From: Candidatus Cloacimonadota bacterium
GTDB lineage: Bacteria > Cloacimonadota > Cloacimonadia > Cloacimonadales > TCS61
Reading direction: 5' to 3'
Assembly (NCBI GenBank): GCA_014382915.1
Contig: JACNIV010000110.1
Location: 1-5,120, forward strand
Length of the DNA stretch: 5,120 nucleotides
Shown here: in pieces, positions 1-5,120 of the stretch
How the letters are laid out: every line of letters starts with the position of its first letter
How positions within the stretch are numbered: position 1 is the first letter of the stretch
Program-made: the position numbers and the translations under genes
The notes under the pieces: model-generated
Database searches by the model: none
Told to the model about the DNA's origin: nothing
Seen by the model: the letters and a program-made list of their open reading frames with translations, nothing else

Positions 1-1
1 A

Positions 2-1258
2 AATGTGTTTTTGGTATTTTTTGTTGTTTCGTTAAATTTATGGGGGACAGTAGGTTTCGTGGTAAATTCGGGAAGCGAGACTTTGTCGAGAATCGATTTT
101 GAAACAGGTGAAGTTAACAACGCCTTCTGCGCACTGGGTTTGATGCCGAACAGGGTGGCTTTAACAGAAGATTTTGCTTATGTAGTAAATTCAGGTGACA
201 ACAGTCTGCAGAAGATTAACCTGAATTCCGGGCAAACTATAACAAATATCTATATTGAAAATTCTTCAAATCCCTATGATATTTGTATAGAGGGGAATTA
301 TGCTTATATAAGTTGTGGTATGATAAATAAAGTTTGCAAAATTGACTTGGGAACAAATATAGTAGAAGGTTTTGTGGAAGTAGGTGGTAATCCCGCCGGG
401 ATGTCCGTGCTCAATAATAAATTATATGTGGGAAACAGCGATTATGCTACAGGATACACCAATTGTTCAGTTTCTGTGATCGATCTGGGATCATTTACAG
501 TAGAGGCAACCATTCCCACGGAAGTTAATCCGCAATTCCTGGCAGCTATTAATGGAGAAGTTCACGTAAGTTGCGGTGGCAATTGGAGCACTATTTTCGG
601 AAAGATATGCATTCTTGATCCGGCAACAAATACAATCACAGATATACTGGAGATAGGCGGTGTAACCAGCAATTTTGCGATCACACCTGAAAATATTGTT
701 TACGTAGCAGACGGCAACAGCACTGCTCTCTACGCCTATGATGCCCAAAGTCTGAACATTATTTATAATAGTACAAATCCATTTACTCCCGGCGGTACAA
801 TGGTAGCTGCAAACGATGAATTCCTGGCTGTTCTGGGTGGTGAGTGGGGGCAGAACTTTACCGTAAAAACATATGACTTTGAAGAAAACCTGTTAAATGA
901 ATATACCGTGGGCTTGTATGCAACGGATCTAAAACTTCTCGACGATGGAACATCCGTATATGAAGAGCAAGTGATTAATACCGACTGCAATCTTTCAAAT
1001 TATCCCAATCCGTTCAATCCGACAACTACTATTTCTTTTTCAACCACGGAGAGCGCAGAGAACACAGAGATTAATATTTATAATTTAAAAGGGCAGAAAG
1101 TAAAACAGCTTCTCAGCGAACAGCTTTCAGCTGGTCAGCATTCTATTGTATGGAACGGAAAAGATAAGAACGGTAAACCGGTTTCCAGTGGAGTGTATTT
1201 TTATAAACTTAACGCGAGAGATTTTCAACAGATAAAGAAAATGGTGCTGTTAAAATAA
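2..1258 (+). CDS. Secreted YVTN-like beta-propeller protein with C-terminal type IX sorting domain (5' end probably outside window)
   Basis: This is a probable exported or cell-surface protein of unknown specific function. Counting from the GTG at 5, residues 1-16 form a hydrophobic stretch (FLVFFVVSLNLWG) like a signal-peptide core. It has no basic N-terminal residues before it, so the true start is probably upstream of the window. About seven repeats of the type 'YVVNSGDNSLQKINL' begin near residues 18, 58, 99, 139, 186, 231 and 272. This spacing of roughly 40-47 residues fits a seven-bladed YVTN/NHL-like beta-propeller. Residues 328-417 are a FlgD-Ig-like, type IX secretion C-terminal domain: YPNPFNPTTTISF, then IYNLKGQKV, then SSGVYFYKL and a basic end. 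In known type IX systems this tail directs passage through the outer membrane and is often cleaved. Several cysteines are scattered through the propeller. The gene lies on the same strand as the stress genes but is separated from them by a promoter-like gap, so it is probably not co-regulated. Fold and sorting tail are confident; ligand or role is unknown. Confidence 0.85.
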   Translation, partial: NVFLVFFVVSLNLWGTVGFVVNSGSETLSRIDFETGEVNNAFCALGLMPNRVALTEDFAYVVNSGDNSLQKINLNSGQTITNIYIENSSNPYDICIEGNYAYISCGMINKVCKIDLGTNIVEGFVEVGGNPAGMSVLNNKLYVGNSDYATGYTNCSVSVIDLGSFTVEATIPTEVNPQFLAAINGEVHVSCGGNWSTIFGKICILDPATNTITDILEIGGVTSNFAITPENIVYVADGNSTALYAYDAQSLNIIYNSTNPFTPGGTMVAANDEFLAVLGGEWGQNFTVKTYDFEENLLNEYTVGLYATDLKLLDDGTSVYEEQVINTDCNLSNYPNPFNPTTTISFSTTESAENTEINIYNLKGQKVKQLLSEQLSAGQHSIVWNGKDKNGKPVSSGVYFYKLNARDFQQIKKMVLLK

Positions 1259-1275
1259 AATATATTTGAAAGTTC

Positions 1276-1304
1276 TTGACATAATTTAGCCTGATTACAA
1301 ATTT
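1276..1304 (+). promoter_or_regulatory. Possible promoter of the PerR-like regulator gene
   Basis: A perfect TTGACA box lies at 1276-1281, 64 bases before the start codon at 1345. At a 17-base spacing the -10 position would be AAATTT (1299-1304), a weak match to TATAAT. The alternative TACAAA at 1296 would need a spacing of only 14. The -10 region overlaps the inverted-repeat operator array, which is the expected geometry for an autorepressed Fur-family gene. The -35 box is clear; the -10 assignment is uncertain. Confidence 0.35.
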
Positions 1305-1332
1305 GTAACCGTTACAAATTAGGAATTGTAAC
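1295..1332. promoter_or_regulatory. Fur/PerR-family operator array: four alternating inverted half-sites
   Basis: The centre is a perfect 10-1-10 palindrome at 1300-1320. Its left arm is AATTTGTAAC, then a single C at 1310, then the exact complement of the arm. This 7-1-7 style core with one central base is the architecture of Fur-family boxes (PerR, Zur, Fur), although the half-site TTGTAAC differs from the textbook PerR half-site TTATAAT. On the left, TTACAAA (1295-1301) pairs with TTTGTAA (1302-1308) as a perfect 14-base palindrome. On the right, a further TTGTAAC (1326-1332) forms a 7-8-7 inverted repeat with GTTACAA (1311-1317). The array ends 12 bases before the start codon of a Fur-family regulator, so autoregulation is the obvious inference. 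Which protein binds is not shown by sequence alone. Confidence 0.75.
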
Positions 1333-1344
1333 AAAGGTTGAATT

Positions 1345-1758
1345 ATGATTGATTTTATAGAGCTTTTAAAAGAACACGGCATCCCGCCGTCTTTACAAAG
1401 GATCAAAATATTGGAATATCTGCATAATTTCAAAACCCATCCCACGGCAGATATGATCTATCAAGCACTGGTGGATGAGATGCCCACGCTTTCGAAAACT
1501 ACAGTTTATAATACTTTGAAAACCTTTACGGAAAAAGGCATCCTGGTGGCTCTCTCGCTATTTGAGAGCGAAGTGCGATATGAATATAATACCGAACCGC
1601 ATATTCATTTCAAATGTTTTAAATGCGGAAAAATCTACGATATTTCAAAAACCTTTGAATGTTTTAAAAATGAAGAAATAGAAGGTCATAAAGTTTTGGA
1701 ACATCATATAAATTTGAAAGGCATTTGTAAGAGTTGCCTGGAGAAAGCAAAGGGTTAA
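1345..1758 (+). CDS. perR: PerR-like Fur-family metal-dependent transcriptional repressor
   Basis: This is a cytoplasmic winged-helix repressor of the Fur superfamily, 137 residues and full length. The N-terminal DNA-binding domain has HPTADMIY at residues 32-39 and the recognition-helix motif KTTVYNTL at 51-58. The C-terminal domain carries PHIHFKCFKCGKIYD (85-99) and GICKSC (126-131). Compared with Bacillus subtilis PerR, the structural zinc cysteines correspond to C91, C94, C128 and C131. The regulatory metal site corresponds to H32, H86, H88 and D99 (PerR H37, H91, H93, D104). PerR D85 is replaced by E80. In PerR, iron at this site lets H2O2 oxidise the histidines and release the protein from DNA. 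The aspartate at D99, where Fur proteins usually have glutamate, and the antioxidant neighbours favour a peroxide sensor over Fur or Zur. The start ATG is preceded by AAAGG at 1333-1337, seven bases away. mutM follows after 4 bases. The family is certain; the PerR subtype is likely but not proven. Confidence 0.88.
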   Translation: MIDFIELLKEHGIPPSLQRIKILEYLHNFKTHPTADMIYQALVDEMPTLSKTTVYNTLKTFTEKGILVALSLFESEVRYEYNTEPHIHFKCFKCGKIYDISKTFECFKNEEIEGHKVLEHHINLKGICKSCLEKAKG

Positions 1759-1762
1759 GAAA

Positions 1763-2557
1763 ATGCCAGAACTTCCCGAAGTGCAAACTGTAATTAATGG
1801 ACTGACCCAGAAGGTTCTGGGTAAGGAGATCAAAGAGATCATTAAGCTCCGACCGGGAACAGTGATCTGGCAAAATCCTGTTACAAGTTTGGGAAACATT
1901 AATTCCATTTCGAGAAGAGGAAAATATATTCTAATACAAACTTCCAAAGATCTCATACTTGTAATCCACCTGCGAATGACTGGAAAATTGATATTTGAAA
2001 CCGATCTGGCAAAGACATCGGATCACGCCAGAGCAGAACTGGTTTTTAGCGATAATACAAAACTGATATTCAATGATGTTCGAGCTTTTGGTAAAATTCA
2101 AATAGTTAAAATAAATGAAGAAATCGAAGCATTCCAAAAGCTGGGTTTAGAACCATTATCAGATGAATTTGATGCCCAGTATTTGAAGAATAAACTGAAA
2201 AACAGAAAAGCTCCTATCAAAAATATTTTGCTTGACCAACGAGTTATTTCTGGATTAGGTAACATCTATGTTGCAGAGATTCTCTTTCGCAGCAAGATAG
2301 ATCCGAGAGTTCCGGGAAATAGACTTAAGAAAAAGCAGTTGGAAAGCATTGTGTCGGAAACAAAGACAGTTTTGAAAGAAGCTATCAAGCACAACGGAAC
2401 GACAATTTCCGATTTTAGAAGTGTGGAAAACAAAACAGGTGATTTCCAGAATTTCCTGAATGTTTACCACAAAGAATACTGTAAATGTGGGCATCGAATC
2501 AAAAGAATCAAGCAGGCAGGGCGCTCAACCTATTATTGTCCTGTGTGTCAGAAATAG
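1763..2557 (+). CDS. mutM: Formamidopyrimidine-DNA glycosylase (Fpg/MutM)
   Basis: This is a bifunctional base-excision repair enzyme that removes 8-oxoguanine and formamidopyrimidines and cuts the abasic site by beta/delta elimination. It has 264 residues, against 269 in E. coli. Met is followed by PELPEVQTV, giving the catalytic N-terminal proline P2 and E3 after Met removal. Other family signatures are RRGKY with K54, HLRMTGKL (69-76) with the intercalating methionine M72, DVRAFG (105-110) with R107 and F109, and GLGNIYVAEILF (164-175) with N167. The C-terminal zinc finger has C240, C242, C259 and C262 with GRSTYYCPVCQK. Its first cysteine pair is spaced CxC rather than the usual CxxC. The start lies 4 bases after the regulator's stop codon, and its Shine-Dalgarno AAAGGG (1749-1754) lies inside the end of that gene, so the two are almost certainly co-transcribed. 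The neighbours suggest it serves repair of oxidative damage here. Confidence 0.95.
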   Translation: MPELPEVQTVINGLTQKVLGKEIKEIIKLRPGTVIWQNPVTSLGNINSISRRGKYILIQTSKDLILVIHLRMTGKLIFETDLAKTSDHARAELVFSDNTKLIFNDVRAFGKIQIVKINEEIEAFQKLGLEPLSDEFDAQYLKNKLKNRKAPIKNILLDQRVISGLGNIYVAEILFRSKIDPRVPGNRLKKKQLESIVSETKTVLKEAIKHNGTTISDFRSVENKTGDFQNFLNVYHKEYCKCGHRIKRIKQAGRSTYYCPVCQK

Positions 2558-2604
2558 CGAGACTTGACTTGCAATGACTGCAAGGAATGTGAGTCGAGAA
2601 TCGC
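2557..2604. repeat. Imperfect nested inverted repeat in the mutM-flavodiiron gap
   Basis: In the 84-base gap after mutM, CTTGCA (2568-2573) and TGCAAG (2579-2584) form a 6-base stem with a 5-base loop. Farther out, GACT (2561-2564) faces AGTC (2592-2595), and GCGA (2557-2560) faces TCGC (2601-2604), with unpaired bases between the layers. No T-run follows directly, so it does not look like an intrinsic terminator. A separate AT-rich palindrome, GAAAAAT/ATTTTTC with a 3-base spacer, lies at 2612-2628. These could be an RNA processing site, an attenuating structure or a remnant of a dispersed repeat. Their role is unknown. Confidence 0.4.
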
Positions 2605-2641
2605 AAAGAAAGAAAAATGAAATTTTTCAGAGGGGTTTATT

Positions 2642-3802
2642 ATGAAACCTATTAAGATCAAAGAAGGAATTTACTGGGTTGGTGGTATCGATTGGGATTT
2701 ACGTAATTTCCACGGTTATGTCACTCAGAGCGGTTCCACTTATAACTCATATTTAATAATCGATGAGAAAATCACACTTATCGATAATGTAAAATATTAT
2801 CTGGCAGAAGAACTGATTGATAGAATCTCTGCTATTATCGATCCTTCCAAAATCGATTATATTATTCAAAATCATATTGAAATGGATCATTCCGGTTCAC
2901 TTCCTAATATGAAAAAATTATGTCCTAATGCAAAGATCTTCGCATCTCCCAAAGGTGTGGAAGGTCTTCACAAACATTTTAAAATCGATGGTGAACTCTT
3001 GACTGTAAAATCAGGAGATGTCTTAAAATTAGGCACACGAAGTTTGCATTTTGTTCAAACTCCAATGGTTCACTGGCCCGATAATATGGTTAGTTACTGT
3101 CCCGAAGAAAAAATACTTTTCTCTAACGATGCTTTTGGACAGCATATTGCATCTTCAGAGCGATTCGATGATGAATACCCGTTCGATATTATGATGCACG
3201 AAGCGGAAAAATACTACGCTAATATCGTTCTTCCTTATGGAACACAGGTTCAGAAAGCTCTGGAAGTTGTTGGTGATCTGGATATTGAAATCATCTGTCC
3301 CAGTCACGGACTTATCTGGCGTTCTCAAATTCCAGAGATTATTAAAGAATATAAAAAATGGTCTGCAAATGAGGTGGATGAGAAAGCTGTTATTATTTAT
3401 GATACGATGTGGAGATCAACGGAGAAAATAGCTCATAAGATTCAGGAAGCATTCGAGGAGATAAATTATAAAACAAGAATGTTCAACCTTCAACATAATC
3501 ATATTTCGGATGTTATGACAGAGATCCTGACTGCAAAATATATTTGCGTGGGTTCTCCCACTTTGAATAATAATATACTGCCAACGGTTGCAGCATTTTT
3601 GACTTACTTGAAAGGGCTTGCTCCCAAAAACAGGATCGGACTTGCATTCGGCTCTTACGGCTGGGGTGGACAGAGTGTTGGAATAGTTGAAAATATTCTC
3701 AGGGAATGCGGTTTTGAAATGCTCGAGCAGATCAAACTACAATATGTTCCTGATGAAGAATTATTGGAAAAAGCAAAAGAAAAATTAATAAAACAAATTT
3801 AA
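2642..3802 (+). CDS. fprA: A-type flavodiiron protein (O2 and/or NO reductase, FprA/ROO family)
   Basis: This is a cytoplasmic enzyme that reduces O2 to water, or NO to N2O, at a non-haem diiron centre with electrons passed through FMN. It has 386 residues and the two-domain class A layout. Residues 1 to about 245 are a metallo-beta-lactamase-like domain and about 248-386 a flavodoxin domain. The diiron ligand motif HIEMDH (78-83) supplies H78, E80, D82 and H83. H144 (VHWPDNM), D163 (SNDAFGQH) and H222 (CPSHG) complete the set. The flavodoxin part shows the FMN phosphate loop DTMWRST (254-260), GSPTLNNNILP (304-314) and FGSYGWGG (336-343). There is no C-terminal rubredoxin or flavin reductase domain, so a separate rubredoxin-type donor is expected; none is seen in the window. 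The start is supported by AGAGGGG at 2629-2635, six bases upstream. tpx follows after 11 bases. The choice between O2 and NO as the main substrate cannot be read from sequence; the setting favours O2. Confidence 0.95.
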   Translation: MKPIKIKEGIYWVGGIDWDLRNFHGYVTQSGSTYNSYLIIDEKITLIDNVKYYLAEELIDRISAIIDPSKIDYIIQNHIEMDHSGSLPNMKKLCPNAKIFASPKGVEGLHKHFKIDGELLTVKSGDVLKLGTRSLHFVQTPMVHWPDNMVSYCPEEKILFSNDAFGQHIASSERFDDEYPFDIMMHEAEKYYANIVLPYGTQVQKALEVVGDLDIEIICPSHGLIWRSQIPEIIKEYKKWSANEVDEKAVIIYDTMWRSTEKIAHKIQEAFEEINYKTRMFNLQHNHISDVMTEILTAKYICVGSPTLNNNILPTVAAFLTYLKGLAPKNRIGLAFGSYGWGGQSVGIVENILRECGFEMLEQIKLQYVPDEELLEKAKEKLIKQI

Positions 3803-3813
3803 AGGAATTATAT

Positions 3814-4317
3814 ATGGCAAAAATAAATTTAAAGGGAAACGAAATAAACACAATCGGGAATTTACCGGAAGTCGGACAGTCCGCACCGGATTTTACACTC
3901 ACAAAAACCGACCTTTCGGATGTATCTCTTGCTGCTTATAAGGGTAAGAAAGTGATACTGAACATTTTCCCGAGTTTAGATACAACTATCTGTGCAATGT
4001 CGGTAAGAAAATTTAATGCTGAAGCTGGAAAATTAGATAACACGGTTGTTTTGTGTATCTCGCGAGATTTACCTTTTGCACATAAGAGATTTTGCACTAC
4101 GGAAGGATTGGAAAATGTAGTATCGTTAAGTGAACTGAGAAATGATGAATTCTCAAAAAAATATGGCGTTAGAATTATTGATGGTCCGATGGCAGGATTA
4201 ATGACAAGAGCTGTTATCGTTTTGGATGAGAATAGTGTGATAAAATATAGAGAACTGGTTCCGGAGATCGTACAGGAACCGGATTATGAAAAGGCATTAG
4301 AAGGATTAAAAAAATAA
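3814..4317 (+). CDS. tpx: Thiol peroxidase Tpx (atypical 2-Cys peroxiredoxin)
   Basis: This peroxiredoxin reduces H2O2 and alkyl hydroperoxides and is normally recycled by thioredoxin. It has 167 residues, the usual Tpx length. The thioredoxin-like fold includes [10 protein letters not shown] (21-30). The active-site motif PSLDTTIC (53-60) gives P53, T57 and the peroxidatic C60. The resolving cysteine is C94 in LPFAHKRFC. The extra cysteine C81 in VLCIS also matches E. coli Tpx (C61, C82, C95 there), and R132 corresponds to the conserved active-site arginine. The residue after the catalytic threonine is threonine rather than the frequent proline or glycine, which is a mild variation. The Shine-Dalgarno AAAGGA (3801-3806) overlaps the stop codon of the flavodiiron gene, seven bases before the ATG, so the two genes share a transcript. 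It would remove peroxide, including that made by the downstream superoxide reductase. Confidence 0.95.
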   Translation: MAKINLKGNEINTIGNLPEVGQSAPDFTLTKTDLSDVSLAAYKGKKVILNIFPSLDTTICAMSVRKFNAEAGKLDNTVVLCISRDLPFAHKRFCTTEGLENVVSLSELRNDEFSKKYGVRIIDGPMAGLMTRAVIVLDENSVIKYRELVPEIVQEPDYEKALEGLKK

Positions 4318-4320
4318 AAA

Positions 4321-4349
4321 GTCCGGCTTCGTAGAACTACGCCGTGACA
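4321..4349 (+). repeat. Palindromic intergenic repeat, copy 1 (upstream of ferritin)
   Basis: This 29-base unit begins GTCCGGCTTCGTAG and ends CTACGCCGTGACA. It matches copy 2 (4912-4940) at 25 of 29 positions. CGTA and TACG around a GAAC loop, continued by CGG against CCG with a small bulge, can form an RNA or DNA hairpin. The unit fills nearly all of the 31-base gap after tpx and ends one base before the ferritin ribosome binding site at 4351. It resembles REP-type dispersed elements, which is inferred from form and copy number only. Confidence 0.75.
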
Positions 4350-4350
4350 T

Positions 4351-4355
4351 GGAGG
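4351..4355 (+). promoter_or_regulatory. Ribosome binding site that sets the ferritin start
   Basis: GGAGG lies five bases before the ATG at 4361. An in-frame ATG at 4349 overlaps this site, so using it would place the Shine-Dalgarno inside the coding region and leave that ATG with no site of its own. The start at 4361 is therefore preferred. With that start the ferroxidase ligands take exactly the E. coli FtnA residue numbers. Confidence 0.85.
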
Positions 4356-4360
4356 AAAAA

Positions 4361-4867
4361 ATGATTTCAAAGAAACTACAAGATGCAATTAACAAACAAA
4401 TTAATAAAGAACTTTATTCAGAATATTTGTACCTTTCAATGGCAGCATATCTGGAATCGATAGGATTGGAAGGATTTGCCAATTTCTTTAAAGTACAGAT
4501 ACAGGAAGAGCGCTTTCACGCTATGAAGTTCTTTGATTATGTGAATGAAAGAGGTGGAAGAGTTATCTTGGAAGCTATTGATCGTCCACAAATAGAATTC
4601 AAATCCCCTGTGGAGATATTTGAAATTGCTTACAACCACGAACAATATGTAACTAAATTAATTAATGAACTGATGGAAGTGGCAATTAAGGAAAATGATC
4701 ACGCTGCGAAGAGCTTCCTGAACTGGTACATCGATGAACAGGTGGAAGAAGAAGCTTCTATGGATAAAATTCTGAACCAGTTAAAGATGATAGGTGGGAA
4801 AGGTCAGGGTATGCTGATGCTGGATAAAGAGCTCGCAGCTAGAACCTTTACTCCTCCCGCTCAATAA
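4361..4867 (+). CDS. ftnA: Ferritin (non-haem bacterial FtnA type)
   Basis: This iron-storage protein would form a 24-subunit shell, oxidise Fe(II) at ferroxidase centres and store it as ferric mineral. It has 168 residues from the chosen start, a single four-helix ferritin domain. Ferroxidase residues are all present: E17 ([15 protein letters not shown]), E50 and H53 ([10 protein letters not shown]), E94 (NHEQYV), and Q127 and E130 (DEQVEE). Y24 is also present. There is no haem-binding methionine context typical of bacterioferritin, and the overall pattern is classical FtnA. An upstream in-frame ATG at 4349 would add four residues (MEEK), but it is made of the Shine-Dalgarno region and is not favoured. 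The gene sits 43 bases after tpx, with a palindromic repeat in the gap, and before desulfoferrodoxin. In this setting it would lower free iron during oxygen exposure, which limits hydroxyl radical formation. Its C-terminus is short (RTFTPPAQ). Confidence 0.95.
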   Translation: MISKKLQDAINKQINKELYSEYLYLSMAAYLESIGLEGFANFFKVQIQEERFHAMKFFDYVNERGGRVILEAIDRPQIEFKSPVEIFEIAYNHEQYVTKLINELMEVAIKENDHAAKSFLNWYIDEQVEEEASMDKILNQLKMIGGKGQGMLMLDKELAARTFTPPAQ

Positions 4868-4911
4868 CCTTCCGAACGTATGAAAATCTTTGGAATGGTT
4901 TTAAAAAAATA

Positions 4912-4940
4912 ATCCGGTTTAGTAGAACTATGCCGTGACA
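4912..4940 (+). repeat. Palindromic intergenic repeat, copy 2 (upstream of desulfoferrodoxin)
   Basis: This 29-base unit begins ATCCGGTTTAGTAG and ends CTATGCCGTGACA. It differs from copy 1 at four positions (1, 7, 10 and 20 of the unit). Two of these (C to T at unit positions 7 and 20) weaken stem pairs rather than compensate each other. It is joined directly to copy 3 as a tandem pair in the 115-base gap between ferritin and desulfoferrodoxin. Confidence 0.75.
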
Positions 4941-4970
4941 ATCCGGCTTTGTCAATGCTACGCCGGGATA
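4941..4970 (+). repeat. Palindromic intergenic repeat, copy 3 (diverged, tandem with copy 2)
   Basis: This unit begins ATCCGGCTTTGT and ends CTACGCCGGGATA. It shares the outer halves of copy 1, but its centre reads CAATG instead of AGAA, making it one base longer. Its outer arms CCGGC (4943-4947) and GCCGG (4962-4966) are perfectly complementary. It abuts the AAAGGAG ribosome binding site (4970-4976) of the next gene, which is the same placement as copy 1 before ferritin. Confidence 0.7.
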
Positions 4971-4982
4971 AAGGAGAATAAA

Positions 4983-5120
4983 ATGACTCAATTAAGGGAA
5001 ATTTATTTCTGCGAAATATGTGGAAATGTAGTGGAAATTATGAATGAAGGAGCCCCAGCATTAGTTTGTTGCGGTCAACCAATGGTAAAATTAGAAGCAA
5101 AAACTGAAGATGCTACTACA
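4983..5120 (+). CDS. dfx: Desulfoferrodoxin / superoxide reductase, N-terminal part (cut by window end)
   Basis: The first 46 codons of a superoxide reductase run to the window edge in an open frame with no stop. The enzyme reduces superoxide to H2O2 without making O2, usually with electrons from rubredoxin. The visible part is the desulforedoxin-like domain: CEICGNVVEI supplies C10 and C13, and VCCGQPMVKL supplies C29 and C30, the four ligands of the rubredoxin-like Fe(SCys)4 centre I. Presence of this domain points to the two-iron desulfoferrodoxin class rather than the one-iron neelaredoxin class. The catalytic centre II domain would lie beyond the window, and the ending KTEDATT matches the linker that normally leads into it. 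The start ATG is six bases after AAAGGAG (4970-4976). It is the last visible member of the defence cluster and follows ferritin after a 115-base gap filled largely by two repeat units. Confidence 0.92.
   Translation, partial: MTQLREIYFCEICGNVVEIMNEGAPALVCCGQPMVKLEAKTEDATT

Noticed and set aside
491..748. Antisense open frame of 85 codons inside the beta-propeller gene
   Set aside because: It lies wholly within a well-supported gene on the other strand, has low-complexity cysteine-rich content, no recognisable domain and no convincing ribosome binding site.
1209..1445. Antisense open frame spanning the operator gap and the start of the regulator gene
   Set aside because: It overlaps the operator array and the conserved N-terminus of the Fur-family protein. 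The translation has no family features.
1879..1885. GTTACAA half-site inside mutM
   Set aside because: It is a single half-site within coding sequence with no inverted partner, expected by chance in AT-rich DNA.
1645..1956. Antisense open frames across the perR-mutM junction
   Set aside because: They are shadows of two strongly conserved coding regions; no motif or start signal supports them.
3237..3431. Alternative-frame + strand open frame of 64 codons inside the flavodiiron gene
   Set aside because: It lies in the conserved region around H222 and the domain linker, and its translation is arginine- and lysine-rich with no signal of its own.
4868..4902. Possible intrinsic terminator after ferritin (CCTTCC pairing with GGAATGG, then TTTT)
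   Set aside because: The stem has a bulge, is only about six pairs around an 18-base loop, and the T-run is only four bases and then turns to A-rich. It is too weak to call.
4321..4970. The repeated palindromic units considered as a CRISPR array
   Set aside because: The units are not separated by uniform unique spacers: two are directly adjacent and the third lies beyond a whole gene. The copies are also imperfect. REP-like dispersed repeats fit better.

Overview
The window looks like part of the chromosome of an anaerobic, AT-rich bacterium that carries a type IX-like secretion system. The first protein ends in a sorting domain of the YPNPFNP type. That tail occurs in the Fibrobacteres-Chlorobi-Bacteroidetes neighbourhood and related candidate phyla; Cloacimonadota is my best guess, by inference from style only. 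Anaerobic life is suggested by an A-type flavodiiron protein together with a desulfoferrodoxin-type superoxide reductase. All genes lie on the + strand and the coding density is high. No non-coding stretch exceeds about 115 bases.

Layout. Positions 2-1258 hold the 3' part of a secreted beta-propeller protein that probably begins just outside the window. Positions 1259-1344 are a regulatory gap with a TTGACA box and an array of four alternating inverted half-sites, including a perfect 10-1-10 palindrome. Next come a PerR-like Fur-family repressor (1345-1758) and, 4 bases later, the 8-oxoguanine glycosylase MutM/Fpg (1763-2557). An 84-base gap with an imperfect hairpin follows. Then come a flavodiiron protein (2642-3802), an atypical 2-Cys thiol peroxidase Tpx (3814-4317), a ferritin (4361-4867, start corrected by its ribosome binding site) and the first 46 codons of a desulfoferrodoxin (from 4983 to the window edge). 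Three copies of a short palindromic repeat of about 30 bases sit just in front of the ribosome binding sites of the ferritin and desulfoferrodoxin genes.

How the genes fit together. From the regulator onward the locus reads as a compact oxygen and peroxide defence island. PerR would sense peroxide. The flavodiiron protein would reduce O2 to water, desulfoferrodoxin would reduce superoxide to peroxide, Tpx would remove peroxide, ferritin would store Fe(II) and so limit Fenton chemistry, and MutM would repair oxidised guanine. The individual families are well known. The less ordinary points are the operator array, the coupling of mutM to the regulator, the CxC zinc-finger variant in MutM, and the repeat hairpins placed at ribosome binding sites.
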